Positions 1-6,945 of a stretch of DNA of 64,000 nucleotides are shown in pieces (positions within the stretch are counted from its first letter, which is position 1; each line of letters begins with the position of its first letter). The stretch spans positions 1-64,000 of the forward strand of contig NZ_VTZW01000015.1 in NCBI RefSeq assembly GCF_009728995.1, in the 5' to 3' direction. The translations under genes and the position numbers were made by a program. Under the pieces are notes generated by a model, which was not told the origin of the DNA, did no database searches, and was given only the letters and a program-made list of their open reading frames with translations. The DNA comes from Streptomonospora sp. PA3. GTDB lineage: Bacteria > Actinomycetota > Actinomycetes > Streptosporangiales > Streptosporangiaceae.

Positions 1-624
1 GTCGACGTCGACGAGGCCCACAACGTCGTCATCCGCAACCTGGCCTTCGCGAACTGGGACGACGACGCCATCAACGTCCAGGACGGCTCCACCAACGTCT
101 GGATCGACCACAACAGCTTCACCAACGGCTCCGACGGCGCGGTGGACATCAAGCGCGAGTCCGACTTCGTCACCGTCTCCTGGAACCACGTCTTCGACCA
201 CGGCAAGTCGATGCTGCTGGGCCACTCCGACGGCCACACCGCCGATGACGGCCACCTGCGGGTGACCTACCACCACAACTACTTCGACGGCTCCCAGAGC
301 CGGCATCCGCGGGTGCGCTTCGGCGAGACCGTCCACGTCTACAACAACTACTACCGCGGCAACAGCGGCTACGGGGTGGCCTCGACCATGGACGCCGGGG
401 TGCTGGTGGAGGACAACTACTTCGAGAACGTCGAGAACCCCACCCACGTGGGCTACGCCGACTCCGATCCGGGCCGGCTGGTGGCCCGCGGCAACGTCTT
501 CGACGACTCCGGGCGGCCCGAGACCGCCGGCAGCGTGGCCGAGGTGCCCTACGCCTACAGCCCCGACGCGGCCCAGGACGTGCCCGCCGTCGTCACCGCC
601 GGCGCCGGACCCGGCAACATCTGA
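1..624 (+). CDS. Pectate lyase, polysaccharide lyase family 1 (5' end outside window)
   Basis: The frame is open from the first base, so the start and signal peptide lie upstream; 207 residues remain. They carry the C-terminal part of a right-handed parallel beta-helix of the Amb_all/PL1 type. WIDHNSF is at about residues 34-40, VDIK with its Asp (a likely Ca2+ ligand) near 48-51, a HGKSMLLGHSD strand at 67-77, and RHPRVR at 101-106, which fits the RxPxxR motif holding the catalytic Arg. Family role: Ca2+-dependent beta-elimination of polygalacturonate outside the cell. The gene ends normally with TGA and nothing follows it on this strand. A LacI-type palindrome sits 36 bp after the stop. Family call is secure; substrate preference is not visible. 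Confidence 0.93.
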   Translation, partial: VDVDEAHNVVIRNLAFANWDDDAINVQDGSTNVWIDHNSFTNGSDGAVDIKRESDFVTVSWNHVFDHGKSMLLGHSDGHTADDGHLRVTYHHNYFDGSQSRHPRVRFGETVHVYNNYYRGNSGYGVASTMDAGVLVEDNYFENVENPTHVGYADSDPGRLVARGNVFDDSGRPETAGSVAEVPYAYSPDAAQDVPAVVTAGAGPGNI

Positions 625-659
625 CCCCTCCCCCGCCGGTGGGCGCGCGGCCTGACCCA

Positions 660-673
660 GGTAAGCGCTTACC
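660..673. promoter_or_regulatory. Perfect palindrome GGTAAGCGCTTACC, LacI-family-operator-like
   Basis: A 14-bp perfect palindrome centred on the CG of AAGCGCTT, the half-site style of LacI/GalR repressors. It lies between the ends of two convergent genes, 36 bp after the pectate lyase stop and 76 bp from the Lrp gene stop. It therefore does not sit at an obvious promoter, and its role is unclear. Confidence 0.4.
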
Positions 674-748
674 GTTGTTGCGCGACTCCGCGCCCGCCGG
701 AGCCTCCCGGCGGGCGCGGCCGTGCGTGCGGACGGCGGCGGGGACCGG

Positions 749-1330
749 TCAGTCGGCGGGCCGCACGACGGGCCGGTGCACCACCTCGTCGATGACGGTG
801 AGGGTCTGGGTCGAGGTGACGCCGGGCAGCGCCTGCAGGCGGGTGAGGATGAGGTCGCGCAGCTGGTCGGTGTCGGCGACGCGCACCAGCAGCACGATGT
901 CGGCCGATCCCACCACGTACCAGCAGTACTCGATCTCGGGATAGGAGGAGAGCACCTCGCGGTTGGCCCGCCAGTCCGGCTGGCTGCCCGAGATGAGCAC
1001 CAGCGCGGTGACCCCCAGCCCCATCCGGGCGTGGTCGGCGACCACGGAGTAGCCGCGGATGACGCCGTCGTCGGTGAGCCGCTTGATGCGGTTGTAGGCG
1101 GTGGCCCGGGAGACGTTGGCCATGGCCGCGATCTCGGTGATGCCGGTGCGCGCGTCGTCGGCGAGCGCACCGATGATGATCTCGTCCGTGGCGTCGGGCA
1201 GCCGCGCGTCGCGCCGCCGGGGCCGGTCGCCGTCCCCCTCCACCGCGGTGGAGCGGAGGGGCCTTCTGCGTTCGGATTCCGCGTGCGTCCGCGAGTGCCC
1301 GCGCTCCTGCCACTGCTGGCCGTCGGCCAT
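749..1330 (-). CDS. Lrp/AsnC family transcriptional regulator
   Basis: 193 residues. A basic, low-complexity N-terminal tail (1-45) precedes an AsnC-type winged helix-turn-helix (about 47-97, recognition helix around ANVSRATAYNRIKRL). The C-terminal RAM/Lrp ligand-binding domain follows (about 105-185, with GSADIVLLVRV and the conserved beta-strands). The ATG at 1330 is chosen because AGGAG lies 7 bp upstream; longer in-frame extensions have no such site. It is transcribed away from a small gene and the dehydrogenase operon that starts at 2119. In actinobacteria Lrp regulators often control neighbouring 2-oxoacid dehydrogenase genes in response to an amino or keto acid, so that operon is the likely target by context. 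Confidence 0.9.
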   Translation of the reverse strand: MADGQQWQERGHSRTHAESERRRPLRSTAVEGDGDRPRRRDARLPDATDEIIIGALADDARTGITEIAAMANVSRATAYNRIKRLTDDGVIRGYSVVADHARMGLGVTALVLISGSQPDWRANREVLSSYPEIEYCWYVVGSADIVLLVRVADTDQLRDLILTRLQALPGVTSTQTLTVIDEVVHRPVVRPAD

Positions 1331-1528
1331 TCCCTTACTCCTGGGGTTTCGGTCGAGCGACGGCCGGGCGGGCGACCATCGGCGTGGGGACGTTTCGGTC
1401 ATTATCAAGAGCAGGGCGGCGGTTTGGCCACCCGCGCTGCGGAATCGGTACTCGGCGGCCGGGGGTGACCGACCTAACATGTTGCCAGGACGCGCGGCGT
1501 ACGCGTGCGGTGACCGCAAGGAGGCGCC

Positions 1529-1888
1529 ATGCCCATTCCCCCCGACGTCCGCGAGCGAGCGCGGGGCTTCCTGCCGGCCGGAGCCGAGATCCGCTACATC
1601 TTCCCCGCATCGTGGAACGAGTCGCAGTTCTTCGTCTTCGCGGTGACCGAGGCCACCGTCACCGTGCTCGTGAACCGCCTGTGGAGCCGTACGCGCCCCA
1701 AGGGGGTCTGGCACGTCTTCCCGCGCGGCGTGCGCATCGGCCCCGTCGACACCCACCTCATCCCCACCTTCCACCTCGGCGGCCGCACCTTCGAGGTCGA
1801 CGACGAGTACGTATCGGTGATCAACGCCTGCGACGCCGAACTTCAGGGCGCGGCCTCGCTGCCCCCGGATCCACTGCCCGACCTCTAG
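1529..1888 (+). CDS. Conserved-looking hypothetical protein, 119 aa
   Basis: I do not recognise the family. The start is well supported by AAGGAGG 7 bp before the ATG. The protein is soluble and beta-rich in appearance (IRYIFPAS, FFVFAVTEATVTVLV, RIGPVDTHLIPTFHLGG, FEVDDEYV) with no signal peptide or membrane segment. The alternating strands, GPVD turn and small size suggest a compact beta-barrel or PH-like fold, but that is only a reading of the pattern. It lies between the divergent Lrp gene and the dehydrogenase operon, 230 bp before the latter, and probably has its own promoter in the 198-bp divergent region. Confidence 0.75.
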   Translation: MPIPPDVRERARGFLPAGAEIRYIFPASWNESQFFVFAVTEATVTVLVNRLWSRTRPKGVWHVFPRGVRIGPVDTHLIPTFHLGGRTFEVDDEYVSVINACDAELQGAASLPPDPLPDL

Positions 1889-1982
1889 GCGGTCCCGACC
1901 GCCCCGAGCCGAGCGGGTGCGCCCGTGTCTCGGCGGGGCCCCACCATGATCGACGCGATTAGACGATTGCGGACCGTTCAAC

Positions 1983-2032
1983 CACTTTCGTTCGCTGTTG
2001 TATGCAGTTTTCCTGAATCACTAGCGAAAGTG
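1983..2032. promoter_or_regulatory. Candidate regulator site: inverted CACTTTCG / CGAAAGTG pair
   Basis: CACTTTCG (1983-1990) and its exact complement CGAAAGTG (2025-2032) lie 34 bp apart in the unusually AT-rich stretch about 90-135 bp before the E1 alpha start. The half-sites and spacing could suit a dimer or multimer such as the nearby Lrp-type protein. No binding motif for this family is specific enough to prove it. Confidence 0.3.
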
Positions 2033-2118
2033 TCAAACTTCGGCGCACAATCGGGATCATCGGACACCCCAGGGCGGCGCTGCCGCTCCCCCGATCCGCA
2101 ACCGAGGAGGCGCCGCAC

Positions 2119-3213
2119 ATGCTGACCCGCAAGCCGCCGGACGCCCGCAGCGACGACAGCGGCGCGAAGGAGCCTGCGATGAGCGCGGAGGGCGAAGGCG
2201 GGCCGGACCCGCGGTCCCGGCCGCGGCTGCCCGCAGACCTGCACCGCCGGCTGTACCGCACGATGCTCACCGCGCGGCTGCTGGACACCGAGGCGGTGGC
2301 ACTGCAGCGCCAAGGGGTCTTCCCCGCCTACGTCTCGCTGCGCGGCCAGGAGGCCGCCCAGGTCGGCAGCGCCGCCGCCATGGACCCGCAGCGGGACTTC
2401 GCCTTCCCCACCTACCGCGAGATGGCCGTGGCGCTGACGCTCGGGGTGGACATGGTCGGCTACATGGCCAGCCACCGGGCCCTGTGGCACGGCGGCCTGT
2501 ACGACCCGATGGCCTCGCGCTTCGCGCCGATCAACGCCGTGGTCGGCGGCCCCGTCCCGCACGCCGTGGGGTGGGCGCTGGGCGAGAAGCTGGCCGGGCG
2601 GACCGGCTGCGCGGTGTCCTACTTCGGTGACGGCGCCAGCTCCGAGGGCGACGTGCACGAGGCGATGAACCTCGCCGGGGTGATGGGCGCGCCCGTGGTG
2701 TTCGTGTGCCAGAACAACCGGTGGGCGCTGTCGGTGCCCAACGAGGGACAGATCGCGGGCGGATCGGTCGCCGCGCGCGCCGCCGGGTACGGAATGCCGG
2801 GCACCGCCGTCGACGGCAACGACCTCGCCGCCGTCTACACCGCCGTGCGCGAGGCGCTGGAGCGCGCCCGCTCCGGCGGCGGCCCCAGCCTGGTCGAAGC
2901 ACTGACCTACCGCGCCGCGCCCCACTCCACCTCCGACGACACCTCCCGCTACCGCGACCCGCGCGAGGAGCGGGAGTGGGCCGAGCGCGATCCGCTGCCG
3001 CGGGCGCGCGCCGCGCTGGAGGCGGCCGGCCGCGCCGACGCCGCGTTCTTCGACCGGGCCGAGGCCGAGTGCCGCGCGGAGGCCGAGCGCATCCGCGACG
3101 GGGTCAGCACCGCTCCCGAGCCGCCCGGCTCGGACCTGTTCACCCACGTCTTCCGCGAACCCACCGCGGAGCTGGCCCGCCAGCGGCGGATCTGGCAGGA
3201 GGAGGTCGCATGA
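2119..3213 (+). CDS. Thiamine-diphosphate-dependent dehydrogenase E1, alpha subunit (pyruvate/branched-chain/acetoin type)
   Basis: 364 residues. The E1 alpha fold runs from about residue 40. The ThDP/Mg2+ motif is at about 170-200 (GDGASSEGD ... NN). Conserved segments FPTYREM (about 96) and RAAPHSTSDD (phosphorylation-loop equivalent) are present. The alpha2beta2 E1 decarboxylates a 2-oxoacid, or cleaves acetoin, and passes the acyl group to a lipoyl domain. GAGGAGG precedes the ATG at 2119. A second ATG at 2179 also has AAGGAG upstream and would give 344 residues, closer to the family length, so the start is uncertain by 20 codons. It overlaps the E1 beta gene by ATGA. The downstream split lipoyl/hydrolase pair favours an acetoin-dehydrogenase-like system over PDH, but the substrate is unproven. 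Confidence 0.9.
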   Translation: MLTRKPPDARSDDSGAKEPAMSAEGEGGPDPRSRPRLPADLHRRLYRTMLTARLLDTEAVALQRQGVFPAYVSLRGQEAAQVGSAAAMDPQRDFAFPTYREMAVALTLGVDMVGYMASHRALWHGGLYDPMASRFAPINAVVGGPVPHAVGWALGEKLAGRTGCAVSYFGDGASSEGDVHEAMNLAGVMGAPVVFVCQNNRWALSVPNEGQIAGGSVAARAAGYGMPGTAVDGNDLAAVYTAVREALERARSGGGPSLVEALTYRAAPHSTSDDTSRYRDPREEREWAERDPLPRARAALEAAGRADAAFFDRAEAECRAEAERIRDGVSTAPEPPGSDLFTHVFREPTAELARQRRIWQEEVA

Positions 3214-4250
3214 GCCCGGCAGCCACCGGACGGACCGGCGCCGAGGCGCCCGCGCCCCCCGCCACCATGCGCGAGGCGTTGAACCGCGCGCTGGACGAGG
3301 CGCTGGCCGAGGACCCGGCGACCCTGGTCTTCGGCGAGGACGTGGGCCGGCTGGGCGGAGTGTTCCGGGTGACCGACGGTCTGCAGCAGCGCTACGGCGA
3401 GCACCGGGTCTTCGACACCCCGCTGGCCGAGGCCGCGATCGCGGGGATGGCCGTCGGCCTGGCGATGAACGGCTGGCGCCCGGTGCCCGAGCTGCAGTTC
3501 GACGGGTTCGCCTACCCCGCCCTCGACCAGATCGTCAACCAGATCGCGCGGATGAACTACCGCTCGCGCGGCCGCGCGCCCATGCCCGTCACGGTGCGGG
3601 TGCCCAGCTTCGGCGGCATCCGGGCCCCCGAGCACCACGGTGAGAGCCTGGAGGCCGTCTTCGCCCACGTGCCGGGGTTGAAGGTGGCCGCGCCCTCCGA
3701 CGCGCCCGACGCCTACCGCATGCTGCTGCAGTCGATCCGCTCCGACGACCCCGTCGTGTTCCTGGAGCCCAAGGCGCGCTACTGGGACCGCGGCCCCGGA
3801 CCCTCCGGCCCGGAGGCGCCCGGCCCGGAGGCTCCCGGCGAGCTGCCGGTGGGCGCCAGCCGCGTGGTGCGCTCCGGTCGCCACGCCACCCTGGTGGCCT
3901 GGGGCGCGATGGTGCACCGCTGCCTGCGGGCGGCCGAACTGGCCGCCGAGGACGGCGTGGACCTGGAGGTTGTCGACCTGCGCTGGCTCAAGCCCATCGA
4001 CGCCGCCGGGCTGGCGGAGTCGGTGCGGCGCACCCGGCGCGCGGTGGTGGTCCACGAGGCACCGCTGACGGCCGGGCTCGGCGGCGAGGTCAGCGCACTG
4101 ATCACCGAGGGGGCGTTCTCCCGGCTCGCGGCCCCGGTGCAGCGGGTCGCGGGCTTCGACGTGCCCTATCCGGCGGGCCCGCTGGAACCGCAGTACCTGC
4201 CCACGCTCGACCGCATCCTCTCCGCGGTGCAGCGGACCTTCGGCGCCTAG
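3210..4250 (+). CDS. Thiamine-diphosphate-dependent dehydrogenase E1, beta subunit
   Basis: 346 residues, translationally coupled to E1 alpha by an ATGA overlap with GGAGG just upstream. It shows the transketolase-type pyrimidine-binding domain (FGEDVGRLGG about 41-50, DTPLAEAAIAGMAVG 69-83, QFDGFAYPALDQIVNQ about 96-111) and the C-terminal transketolase domain (about 215-345). The linker between them holds a short Gly/Pro repeat (GPSGPEAPGPEAPG), which is longer than usual. Family role: binds the ThDP aminopyrimidine and completes the E1 tetramer. It is followed 21 bp later by the lipoyl-domain gene. No E3 (dihydrolipoamide dehydrogenase) gene is in the window, so that subunit must come from elsewhere. 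Confidence 0.92.
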   Translation: MSPAATGRTGAEAPAPPATMREALNRALDEALAEDPATLVFGEDVGRLGGVFRVTDGLQQRYGEHRVFDTPLAEAAIAGMAVGLAMNGWRPVPELQFDGFAYPALDQIVNQIARMNYRSRGRAPMPVTVRVPSFGGIRAPEHHGESLEAVFAHVPGLKVAAPSDAPDAYRMLLQSIRSDDPVVFLEPKARYWDRGPGPSGPEAPGPEAPGELPVGASRVVRSGRHATLVAWGAMVHRCLRAAELAAEDGVDLEVVDLRWLKPIDAAGLAESVRRTRRAVVVHEAPLTAGLGGEVSALITEGAFSRLAAPVQRVAGFDVPYPAGPLEPQYLPTLDRILSAVQRTFGA

Positions 4251-4271
4251 CGGCTGGAAGAGAGCGACGTG

Positions 4272-4610
4272 ATGACACACCCCGAGGAGACCACGTTCCA
4301 CCTGCCCGACCTGGGCGAAGGACTGGTGGAGGCGACGGTGCTGGAGTGGCTGGTGCGCCCGGGAGACCGCGTCGAGCGCAACGGGCCGCTGGTCGAGGTG
4401 GAGACCACCAAGTCCGCCGCGGAGATCCCCTCCCCGCACGCCGGCGTGGTCGCCCGGCTGCACGCCGAGGAGGGCGAGACGGTGGCGGTGGGCGCGCCCC
4501 TGGTCACCTTCGAGGTCGCCGCGCAGGACGCGGCGGGCATCGTGGGCACCGTCCCGACCGAGGAGGCGCCGCGCCGCCGGGTGCGGCTCCGGCCGCCCGA
4601 GGACGAGTAG
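4272..4610 (+). CDS. Free-standing lipoyl-domain protein (E2 lipoyl half)
   Basis: 112 residues from the ATG at 4272, which is better spaced from AAGAGAG than the GTG at 4269. Residues 7-82 form a complete lipoyl domain: LPDLGEGLVEATV at the start, and the hairpin VEVETTKSAAEIPSP with the lipoylated Lys at residue 47. A charged tail of about 30 residues follows. There is no peripheral-subunit-binding domain and no catalytic acyltransferase domain, so the gene encodes only the swinging-arm half of an E2. The next gene is an alpha/beta hydrolase. Lipoyl plus alpha/beta hydrolase is the architecture of AcoC, the E2 of acetoin dehydrogenase, so these two genes may be a split AcoC. A sequencing frameshift is unlikely, because a clean stop, a 67-bp gap and a new start separate them. 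Confidence 0.9.
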   Translation: MTHPEETTFHLPDLGEGLVEATVLEWLVRPGDRVERNGPLVEVETTKSAAEIPSPHAGVVARLHAEEGETVAVGAPLVTFEVAAQDAAGIVGTVPTEEAPRRRVRLRPPEDE

Positions 4611-4677
4611 GCGCCCCCGGCGCATCTCCGTACACCTCCCGGGCGGCGCCGCCCGGCTTCGACCCGATGGGACACCG

Positions 4678-5421
4678 ATGACCACGGACACGCTGCAGGC
4701 CGCGGTGCCGCTGCGCTACACCGCCCCCGATCCCGGCGCCGAGGGCGTGCCGGTGCTGCTGGTGCACGGGTTCGGCTCCGACTTCGAGCTGAACTGGGTG
4801 CGCACGGGATGGACGCGGGCGCTCGCGGACCTGCCGGTGGCGGGCTGCGACCTGCGGGGCCACGGCGGCAGCGGCAAGCCGCACGACGCCGCGTCCTACA
4901 CCCCCGGGGCCCTCGTCGGCGACCTGGTGGCCCTGCTGGATGCGCTGGGGACCGAGCAGTGCGACGTCGTGGGCTATTCGCTGGGCGCACGGCTGGCCTG
5001 GGAACTGGCGCTGGCCCACCCGGCCCGGGTGCGCCGCGCGGTGCTGGCCGGGTTCGGGCCCCGCGACGCGTTCGCGGGCGCGGACCTGGACGACCTGGAG
5101 TCCGACGACTCCGCGTTCGGGCAGGTGTACCGGGCCGCCTCCCGGTTGCCCGGCGCGGATCCCGCCGCCCTGGCGGCCTGCGCGCGCGGCCAGGCCGCCC
5201 ACCCCTTCCGGTCCGCTCCCGCACCGGAGTCGGTCCCGATGCTGCTGATGGCCGGAGAGCGCGACGACCTGGCCACCGGCATGGAGGACCTCGCGCGTGA
5301 GACCGGCGCGGCGGCGCTGCGGGCGCCGGGCCGCGACCACCGCACGGCCGTCGCGGCCCAGGGCCTCAAGAAGGCCGCCGCGGAGTTCCTCACCGCGCAG
5401 GCGGCGGTTCCGAGGGGTTGA
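4678..5421 (+). CDS. Alpha/beta hydrolase, AcoC-like catalytic half
   Basis: 247 residues. An alpha/beta hydrolase fold with oxyanion region LVHGFGSD (28-35), nucleophile elbow GYSLG (Ser101), acid at about Asp196-197 (GERDDL) and catalytic His221 (GRDHRTAV). All triad residues are present. It is last in the dehydrogenase operon, after the lipoyl-domain gene. In acetoin dehydrogenase E2 the C-terminal half is this fold rather than the chloramphenicol-acetyltransferase fold of PDH E2. By context this protein may transfer the acetyl group from the lipoyl arm to CoA, or hydrolyse it. As an isolated sequence it could equally be an unrelated esterase. Ribosome-binding site is weak. Confidence 0.85.
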   Translation: MTTDTLQAAVPLRYTAPDPGAEGVPVLLVHGFGSDFELNWVRTGWTRALADLPVAGCDLRGHGGSGKPHDAASYTPGALVGDLVALLDALGTEQCDVVGYSLGARLAWELALAHPARVRRAVLAGFGPRDAFAGADLDDLESDDSAFGQVYRAASRLPGADPAALAACARGQAAHPFRSAPAPESVPMLLMAGERDDLATGMEDLARETGAAALRAPGRDHRTAVAAQGLKKAAAEFLTAQAAVPRG

Positions 5422-5585
5422 CCGGTCACGCTCCGCTACCGGTCGGCGGCTGCGGAACCCGGCGGCGGCCGGTGCCCGGCACCGGCCGCCGATCCGGTGC
5501 GGCGCACACGTGTGAACAGCGGTACAGCGAACAGGTAACGTCCGTTTCGCTCCGCTCTCGCCTTCATAACAACCACCTCGCGGTG

Positions 5586-5612
5586 ATTGGTGACATTTCA
5601 CGGAACGTATAT
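5586..5612 (+). promoter_or_regulatory. Possible promoter of the nucleoside transporter operon
   Basis: TTGGTG followed about 15 bp later by TATATC lies in the AT-richer part of the 261-bp gap before the BMP lipoprotein gene, about 75 bp from its start. Spacing is slightly short for a housekeeping sigma factor. This is a pattern match only. Confidence 0.25.
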
Positions 5613-5682
5613 CGTCCGGCAGCAGAACCCGGCGAGCCCACCCACAAGCGTGGGCCGCTTCAGGGCTGAAGGGGAGTGAAGA

Positions 5683-6753
5683 GTGAACATGCGTGCCGCC
5701 AAGCTCGCCGCCGCCACCGCGGCCGGCGTGCTGACCCTGGCCTTGACGGCCTGTGACAACCCTCAGAGCGGGGGCGCCGAGGGCGACGGCGGAGGCGGAG
5801 GCGACGACGAGATCCGCGTCGGCCTCGCCTATGACGTCGGCGGCCGGGGGGACAAGTCGTTCAACGACTCGGCCTACCGCGGGCTCCAGCGCGTCCAGGA
5901 GGAACTGGGGATCCCCGCGGAGAACATCCAGGACTTCGAGCCCAGCGAGGGCGAGTCGGATGTGGACAAGGAAGAGCGGCTGAAGAACATGGCCGACCAG
6001 GGCTTCGACGTGGTCATCGGGGTGGGCTTCGCCTACACCCAGCCGATGGTCAACGTCGCGAGCCAGGAGGAGTACTCCGACGTCCACTTCGCCATCGTCG
6101 ACTCCGAGATCACCGACCAGGACAACGTCACCAGCCTGGTCTTCACCGAGGAGCAGGCCTCCTACCTGGTCGGCGCGGCCGCCGCGCTGAAGACCGAGGA
6201 GGACCACATCGGCTTCATCGGGGGCGTCGAGACGCCGCTGATCCACAAGTTCGAGGCGGGCTATGTGGCCGGGGCCAAGAAGATCAACCCCGACATCGAG
6301 ATCGAGACCGCCTATCTCACCCAGCCGCCGGACATGAGCGGCTTCTCCGACCCGGCGACGGGCCGCTCGACCGCCCAGGGCCAGCTCGACAAGGGTGCCG
6401 ACGTGATCTACCACGCGGCCGGCGCGTCGGGCAACGGCGTGCTGGAGGCCGTGGCCGACGCCGAGAAGATGTTCATCGGCGTCGACAGCGACCAGTACAA
6501 GAGCGCGCCCGAGGACCAGAAGCAGTACGTCATCACCTCGGCGATGAAGCGCGTGGACACCGCGGTCTTCGAGTTCGTGCAGTCGGTGCAGGAGGGCGAG
6601 GTGCAGACGGGCATCCAGCGCTTCGACCTCGCCAGCGGAGGCGTGGGCTACGCCAAGTCCAACGAAGAGGCGATCTCGGGGATCCAGGACCGGCTCGACG
6701 AGCTCAAGCAGCAGATCATCGACGGCGAGATCGAGGTCCCGACGAAGCCTTAG
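5683..6753 (+). CDS. BMP-family substrate-binding lipoprotein (nucleoside uptake)
   Basis: 356 residues. The GTG start at 5683 is preferred over the ATG at 5689 because GGGGAG ends 6 bp before it. An N-terminal lipoprotein signal (basic start, hydrophobic stretch, LTAC lipobox) puts Cys24 at the mature end, so it is anchored to the outer face of the membrane. The rest is a PBP1_BmpA-like fold (VGLAYDVGGRGDKSFND about 47-63, VIGVGFAY, HIGFIGGVETPLIHKFEAGYVAG, FIGVDSDQ). Family role: captures purine or pyrimidine nucleosides for a NupOPQ/BmpA-type importer. It heads an operon with the ATPase and two permeases. A perfect 17-bp hairpin after the stop probably lets it be made in excess over the rest. 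Confidence 0.93.
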   Translation: MNMRAAKLAAATAAGVLTLALTACDNPQSGGAEGDGGGGGDDEIRVGLAYDVGGRGDKSFNDSAYRGLQRVQEELGIPAENIQDFEPSEGESDVDKEERLKNMADQGFDVVIGVGFAYTQPMVNVASQEEYSDVHFAIVDSEITDQDNVTSLVFTEEQASYLVGAAAALKTEEDHIGFIGGVETPLIHKFEAGYVAGAKKINPDIEIETAYLTQPPDMSGFSDPATGRSTAQGQLDKGADVIYHAAGASGNGVLEAVADAEKMFIGVDSDQYKSAPEDQKQYVITSAMKRVDTAVFEFVQSVQEGEVQTGIQRFDLASGGVGYAKSNEEAISGIQDRLDELKQQIIDGEIEVPTKP

Positions 6754-6777
6754 CGGCCTTCAGGCCCTAGGCTGGGC

Positions 6778-6797
6778 CGGGCCCGCGCGCGGGCCCG
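6778..6797. repeat. 20-bp perfect GC palindrome
   Basis: CGGGCCCGCG followed directly by its complement, 24 bp after the lipoprotein stop and just before the larger hairpin at 6813. It may form part of the same processing or partial-termination structure. Confidence 0.5.
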
Positions 6798-6812
6798 CCC
6801 GGACTCACGCCC

Positions 6813-6852
6813 CGGCACCGGGGCCGGGGAGCGTGCCCCGGCCCCGGTGCCG
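6813..6852. terminator. Perfect 17-bp stem-loop between binding-protein and ATPase genes
   Basis: Left arm 6813-6829 and right arm 6836-6852 are exact complements around a 6-nt loop (agcgtg). There is no U-tract. Because the downstream ATPase gene starts 94 bp later with its own Shine-Dalgarno, this is most likely a partial terminator or 3'-end stabiliser that raises binding-protein mRNA over the transporter subunits. Confidence 0.7.
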
Positions 6853-6945
6853 CGGTCAGTCCTCCCCCAGCTTCGCCGCCGGCGGCACCCCGCGCCTTCG
6901 CGCACCGGCCGCCGGCGGCCCCGAGTCGTTTCCTGAAGGAGTCGG

